From Candidatus Zhuqueibacterota bacterium (lineage in GTDB: Bacteria > Zhuqueibacterota > Zhuqueibacteria > Zhuqueibacterales > Zhuqueibacteraceae): a DNA stretch of 32,991 nucleotides. The notes beneath the pieces were generated by a model. That model searched no databases. It was not told the origin of the DNA and worked only from the letters and a program-made list of their open reading frames with translations. The stretch lies in assembly GCA_022616415.1 (NCBI GenBank), contig JAKEEU010000325.1, positions 1 through 32,991 of the forward strand, in the 5' to 3' direction. Shown piece after piece: positions 30,382 through 32,991 of the stretch; the first letter of the stretch is position 1; each line of letters starts with the position of its first letter. The position numbers and the translations under genes were made by a program.

Positions 30382-30881
30382 TGCCACGCTCGTCTCGATT
30401 TAATGGTGCCGAGATTTTTCTCGATGCTAATATTTTGCTTTACCATTTCACTTCTCACCCGCAATTTGGCCTCTCCTGTCATCAACTGATTCAGAGCACT
30501 GAAGTCGGGATGATTGACAGCTTCACGTCCAATTGGGTCATTACCGAAGTCGTACACAAACTTATGATGTTGGAAGTGTGTGATCGTTTTCATATTCAAA
30601 GTTACGACGCTATAACCTACCTAAAAAAACAACCCCGAAAAATCAAAATGCTATCAAAATACCGCAAGGCGCTGGCTCTCATTTATAAATTGCCTAATTT
30701 GACCGTACTCGAGGTTGACAGCTCGATTTTCCGTCAAAGCCACACGCTCATCCCAAAATATCAGTTGCTCTCTTCAGATGCTATCCACGTCTCAACCTGC
30801 CTGGCCTATGGCATTAAGCATGTTGCCACAAATGATAGAGATTTCTTGCGTGTGAAAGGACTGACTATTTGGTTGCCGTAA
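30381..30881 (+). CDS. PIN-domain ribonuclease toxin (VapC-like)
   Basis: 166 aa. PIN toxins are Mg-dependent endoribonucleases that cut tRNA or rRNA and stall growth when free of antitoxin. The acidic active-site residues are all visible: D15 in IFLDANILLYHF, E56 in NWVITEVVHKLM, D133 in LLSSDAIHVSTCLAYG, and D152/D154 in ATNDRDFLRVKGL. Length and order are normal, so unlike the truncated copy at 11700-11927 this toxin looks intact. It is coupled to the upstream AF2212-like antitoxin and ends 2 bp before the convergent glycosyltransferase gene. The pair lies in the middle of the minus-strand biosynthetic series and may have been inserted there. Confidence 0.9.
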   Translation: MPRSSRFNGAEIFLDANILLYHFTSHPQFGLSCHQLIQSTEVGMIDSFTSNWVITEVVHKLMMLEVCDRFHIQSYDAITYLKKQPRKIKMLSKYRKALALIYKLPNLTVLEVDSSIFRQSHTLIPKYQLLSSDAIHVSTCLAYGIKHVATNDRDFLRVKGLTIWLP

Positions 30882-30883
30882 AA

Positions 30884-32134
30884 TCATGCTCCAATTAAAA
30901 AATGTTTAGCGACACGCTTTGGCAACAACTCGCGCTGCTCAATGAAGCGCTGCAATGACGGTATCACCAGTGCAACTTTCAAATCTCCCATGCAACGCAG
31001 GTGATTGGTGCAATTGACCGTTTTTGCGTTGTCAACGCTCATGCACGGGCTGCACGGCAGATCGAGATAAAGGATCAGGCGGTCATCGCAGCGCGGGCCG
31101 AAGCGTTCGGGCGTTTCCGGGCCGAAGAAGCCAGCGACCGGTTTTTGCAAGGCGGCGGCAAGGTGCAGCGGGCCGCTGTCATTGGAGATGAAAAGCGCAG
31201 CGTTTTCGATCAACGCGGCAAGCTCGATGAGCGTCAGGGTTCCAGCCAAATTCCTCACTGCGTAAGGATTGCCGATGGCTGCGGCTACCACGTCGGTGTA
31301 TTCTCTCTCCACTGGTGATCCGATCAGCGCCAAATCAACTTCGTACGTTTGCAACAGCCATTGCGCCAACTGCACGAAGCGCTCTTGCGGCCAGCGGCGC
31401 TCTAACGCGAGCGGGCTGGCATTGACATTCATCACGACAAACGGCCTCAGTGCCGAGTCCTTCTCACCGAATGTCGATTTCGGTGTGGCAATTTGCGGTT
31501 GTGCCCATCCTGAAATGTCGGCGGTTCGATTTTTCATGACGAGCCGAAGAAAATTGTCAGCCGCGTGTTGTTCATCAAGAAAAGGCACGATGATGTCGAG
31601 CAAACGGCTTTTGCTCGCGCCGGGCCGTGAGAAACCAACCAGACAACGCGGGTAAGCCAAACGTGAGACGAGCGCCGAGAAATTGGCGAAAAATTCGGCG
31701 TCAATGATCAAATCATAGCGCTGCCGGCGCAATTGCAAAATTAGCGAAATTGCCGAGAGCACGAATCGCCACAAATGGCGAAAATCGAGGCAATGCACGC
31801 AATTAACCTGCGGGATGAGCGCGAAAAGCTCTTGATTGTGCGCCAACGTGAGAAAGTCGAGGCGCGCCTGCGGGTGTTTTTTTCGCAAATAACGCAGTGT
31901 TGGCTCCGCGAGAATGATGCTGCCGATGCCCCAAAATTTCACAAAGAGAATGCGATCGATGATTGCCGGCTCGTGCTGTTGAGGCTGCGCCGGCTGCAAC
32001 CAGCAAACGAGCCGGATCAACCAGCGGCCGGCGTACTCATCGATCCATTTGGCGATTTTGATGCGATGGGTTTCTTTAAACACTTGCTTTATTCCAAAGA
32101 TTTGCTTAATTTGAGTTCGTGTCTTAATTTTCAC
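30884..32134 (-). CDS. Glycosyltransferase family 9 (heptosyltransferase-like)
   Basis: 416 aa from a GTG at 32134. After a 55-residue basic, partly hydrophobic leader the GT9 fold begins: RILFVKFWGIGSIILAEPTLRYLRKKHPQARLDFLT, then YDLIIDAEFFANFSALVSRL, NVNASPLALERRWPQERFVQLAQWL, and the nucleotide-sugar-binding block ALFISNDSGPLHLAAALQKPVAGFFGPETPERFGP. This last motif is diagnostic of ADP-heptose:LPS heptosyltransferase relatives. The C-terminus has CSPCMSVDNAKTVNCTNHLRCM, a cysteine-rich stretch common in GT9 proteins of these phyla. It acts at the cytoplasmic face of the inner membrane, adding a sugar to a lipid-linked or LPS-like acceptor. The acceptor is unknown. Confidence 0.88.
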   Translation of the reverse strand: MKIKTRTQIKQIFGIKQVFKETHRIKIAKWIDEYAGRWLIRLVCWLQPAQPQQHEPAIIDRILFVKFWGIGSIILAEPTLRYLRKKHPQARLDFLTLAHNQELFALIPQVNCVHCLDFRHLWRFVLSAISLILQLRRQRYDLIIDAEFFANFSALVSRLAYPRCLVGFSRPGASKSRLLDIIVPFLDEQHAADNFLRLVMKNRTADISGWAQPQIATPKSTFGEKDSALRPFVVMNVNASPLALERRWPQERFVQLAQWLLQTYEVDLALIGSPVEREYTDVVAAAIGNPYAVRNLAGTLTLIELAALIENAALFISNDSGPLHLAAALQKPVAGFFGPETPERFGPRCDDRLILYLDLPCSPCMSVDNAKTVNCTNHLRCMGDLKVALVIPSLQRFIEQRELLPKRVAKHFLIGA

Positions 32135-32168
32135 AGCATTTGTTAAAAATTATTTCACGAGGCAAAAC

Positions 32169-32963
32169 ATGACTACCGAAACGCTCATTCAAAAAGTTCG
32201 TGAGAAGAGAGGATCGCTCAACTCTGAAAACGAACAAATTCTCGCTATGGCCATGCAAATTCTACATGACACTGAGAACGCCTCTTTGCCTCCCCCATCC
32301 GAAGAAAATTTTGTCAGCCGCAACATCACTCCGGAAGAATATGAAGCGCTGCTGCGTCTCGAGAAGCGCCACTATCTCGCGGAAGCCGAAAAGCTGAACA
32401 TACGCTGGATTGCAAATCAGTTCAACAGCCTCAATGCCAAATGGATTGTGGTAATTGATGGCCAAGTTGTCATGCATGGCGCCACACTCGATACCCATCC
32501 AGAAGACGAAGAGTTTCTCGCAATTTGCGAGAGGACAGGCAAGTTTCCGTTTGTCTTTATCAGCCCACGTGTCTTCGACATTGAAGAACGCCCGACTGTT
32601 TGGCATAAAACCAAAGAACTGGATGACGCATATCCGGCATTGTCCGTAGCAGTTTTGAGTAAAACCAAGCGATTTGACACCGAAGCGGATCTCGATACTG
32701 GCGCGGTAGATTGCTATTGTTCATTAGAACTGCTTACGGCGAACAAGGTTGTCAAAATTCACTCCAAGGAATTCGAATATACCGCAGAACATTTGAGTCG
32801 GTCTTTTTCCTATTTCATCAAACCCTTATGGCTTGAATTGATCGACGAAGTCGGAATAAGCCGCAGATGGCGGACGGCCATAATCTGTGTGGCCGATTGG
32901 AAACGAAGCCCGTTTATATCAATCAATCCCTCCCGTGTTCAAGCAGCGTCGCGAGGCATTTAG
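32169..32963 (+). CDS. Fused helper/aspartic-protease-like protein, C-terminally shortened (hypothetical)
   Basis: 264 aa. The N-terminal 75 residues are helical. Residues about 88-135 (AKWIVVIDGQVVMHGATLDTHPEDEEFLAICERTGKFPFVFIS in outline) follow the same strand-helix-strand order as the 97-residue protein at 22409. The next part (YPALSVAVLSKTKRFDTEADLDTGAVDCYCSLELL, about 155-190) contains D-T-G-A, the aspartic protease active-site motif. It lines up with VELDTLVDSGFDGQLAL of the protease at 22714. The stop comes just where the second hydrophobic-glycine motif and final strand should be (INPSRVQAASRGI), so the last 20-30 residues appear lost and the protease may be inactive. It is divergent from the GT9 gene, with a weak GAGG site before the ATG. 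Confidence 0.6.
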   Translation: MTTETLIQKVREKRGSLNSENEQILAMAMQILHDTENASLPPPSEENFVSRNITPEEYEALLRLEKRHYLAEAEKLNIRWIANQFNSLNAKWIVVIDGQVVMHGATLDTHPEDEEFLAICERTGKFPFVFISPRVFDIEERPTVWHKTKELDDAYPALSVAVLSKTKRFDTEADLDTGAVDCYCSLELLTANKVVKIHSKEFEYTAEHLSRSFSYFIKPLWLELIDEVGISRRWRTAIICVADWKRSPFISINPSRVQAASRGI

Positions 32964-32991
32964 TTTTCATTTTTATTTTTGGCCTCCGGCA

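Overview
The window looks like chromosomal DNA of a Gram-negative bacterium from a poorly cultivated, probably FCB-related lineage (candidate phylum KSB1 or similar; this is inference). It encodes an outer-membrane beta-barrel of the DUF3078 type, an LptF/LptG-type LPS-export permease, DUF937, DUF4332 and GlsB/YeaQ proteins, a GT9 heptosyltransferase-like enzyme and SpoIIE-type phosphatases. Intergenic DNA is rich in palindromic and 7-nt-period repeats. No rRNA, tRNA, CRISPR array, transposase or phage gene was seen.

Layout. (1) 0.1-1.9 kb: an exported TPR protein, three palindromic repeat elements and a small zinc-ribbon ORF. (2) 2.4-7.8 kb: an envelope and osmotic-stress group: MscL with a zinc-ribbon tail, a GlsB/YeaQ membrane protein, an unusual aquaporin, a DUF937 protein, a glycine-rich membrane protein, a BON/LysM protein, a DUF4332 helix-hairpin-helix protein and a DUF3078 barrel, several with clear terminators. 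(3) 8.1-12.2 kb: a LptF/LptG permease fused to a C-terminal Roadblock/LC7 domain, a DegT/DnrJ/EryC1 aminotransferase, and a VapBC-like locus whose PIN toxin has lost its C-terminal half. (4) 12.9-18.5 kb: signalling. A class III nucleotidyl cyclase with a TolB/FlgO-like extracytoplasmic domain lies behind a near-consensus sigma-54 promoter and is followed by an FHA-GAF-SpoIIE phosphatase, a mosaic ORF ending in a Tat-exported cupin, and a gamma-glutamylcyclotransferase-like protein. (5) 18.5-21.2 kb: a graveyard of gene remnants (alpha/beta hydrolase, SpoIIE phosphatase sensor, beta-lactamase-like serine hydrolase, ICL/PEP-mutase) around one intact hypothetical gene. (6) 21.2-32.1 kb, mostly minus strand: three different cobalamin-binding-type radical SAM enzymes, an NPPF-motif methyltransferase, an SGNH hydrolase, a GT-C-like membrane protein and a GT9 glycosyltransferase. 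Together these suggest a glycan, lipid or natural-product locus of unknown output. Plus-strand modules interrupt it: an antitoxin/PIN pair and a two-gene aspartic-protease unit. The last gene (32.2 kb) looks like a fused version of that two-gene unit.

Most notable: the permease-Roadblock fusion, the radical SAM locus, the split and fused forms of an aspartic-protease module, at least five heptanucleotide-period arrays of different sequence, and repeats that run into genes and supply their stop codons. All protein identities rest on motif recognition by eye; no database search was run.
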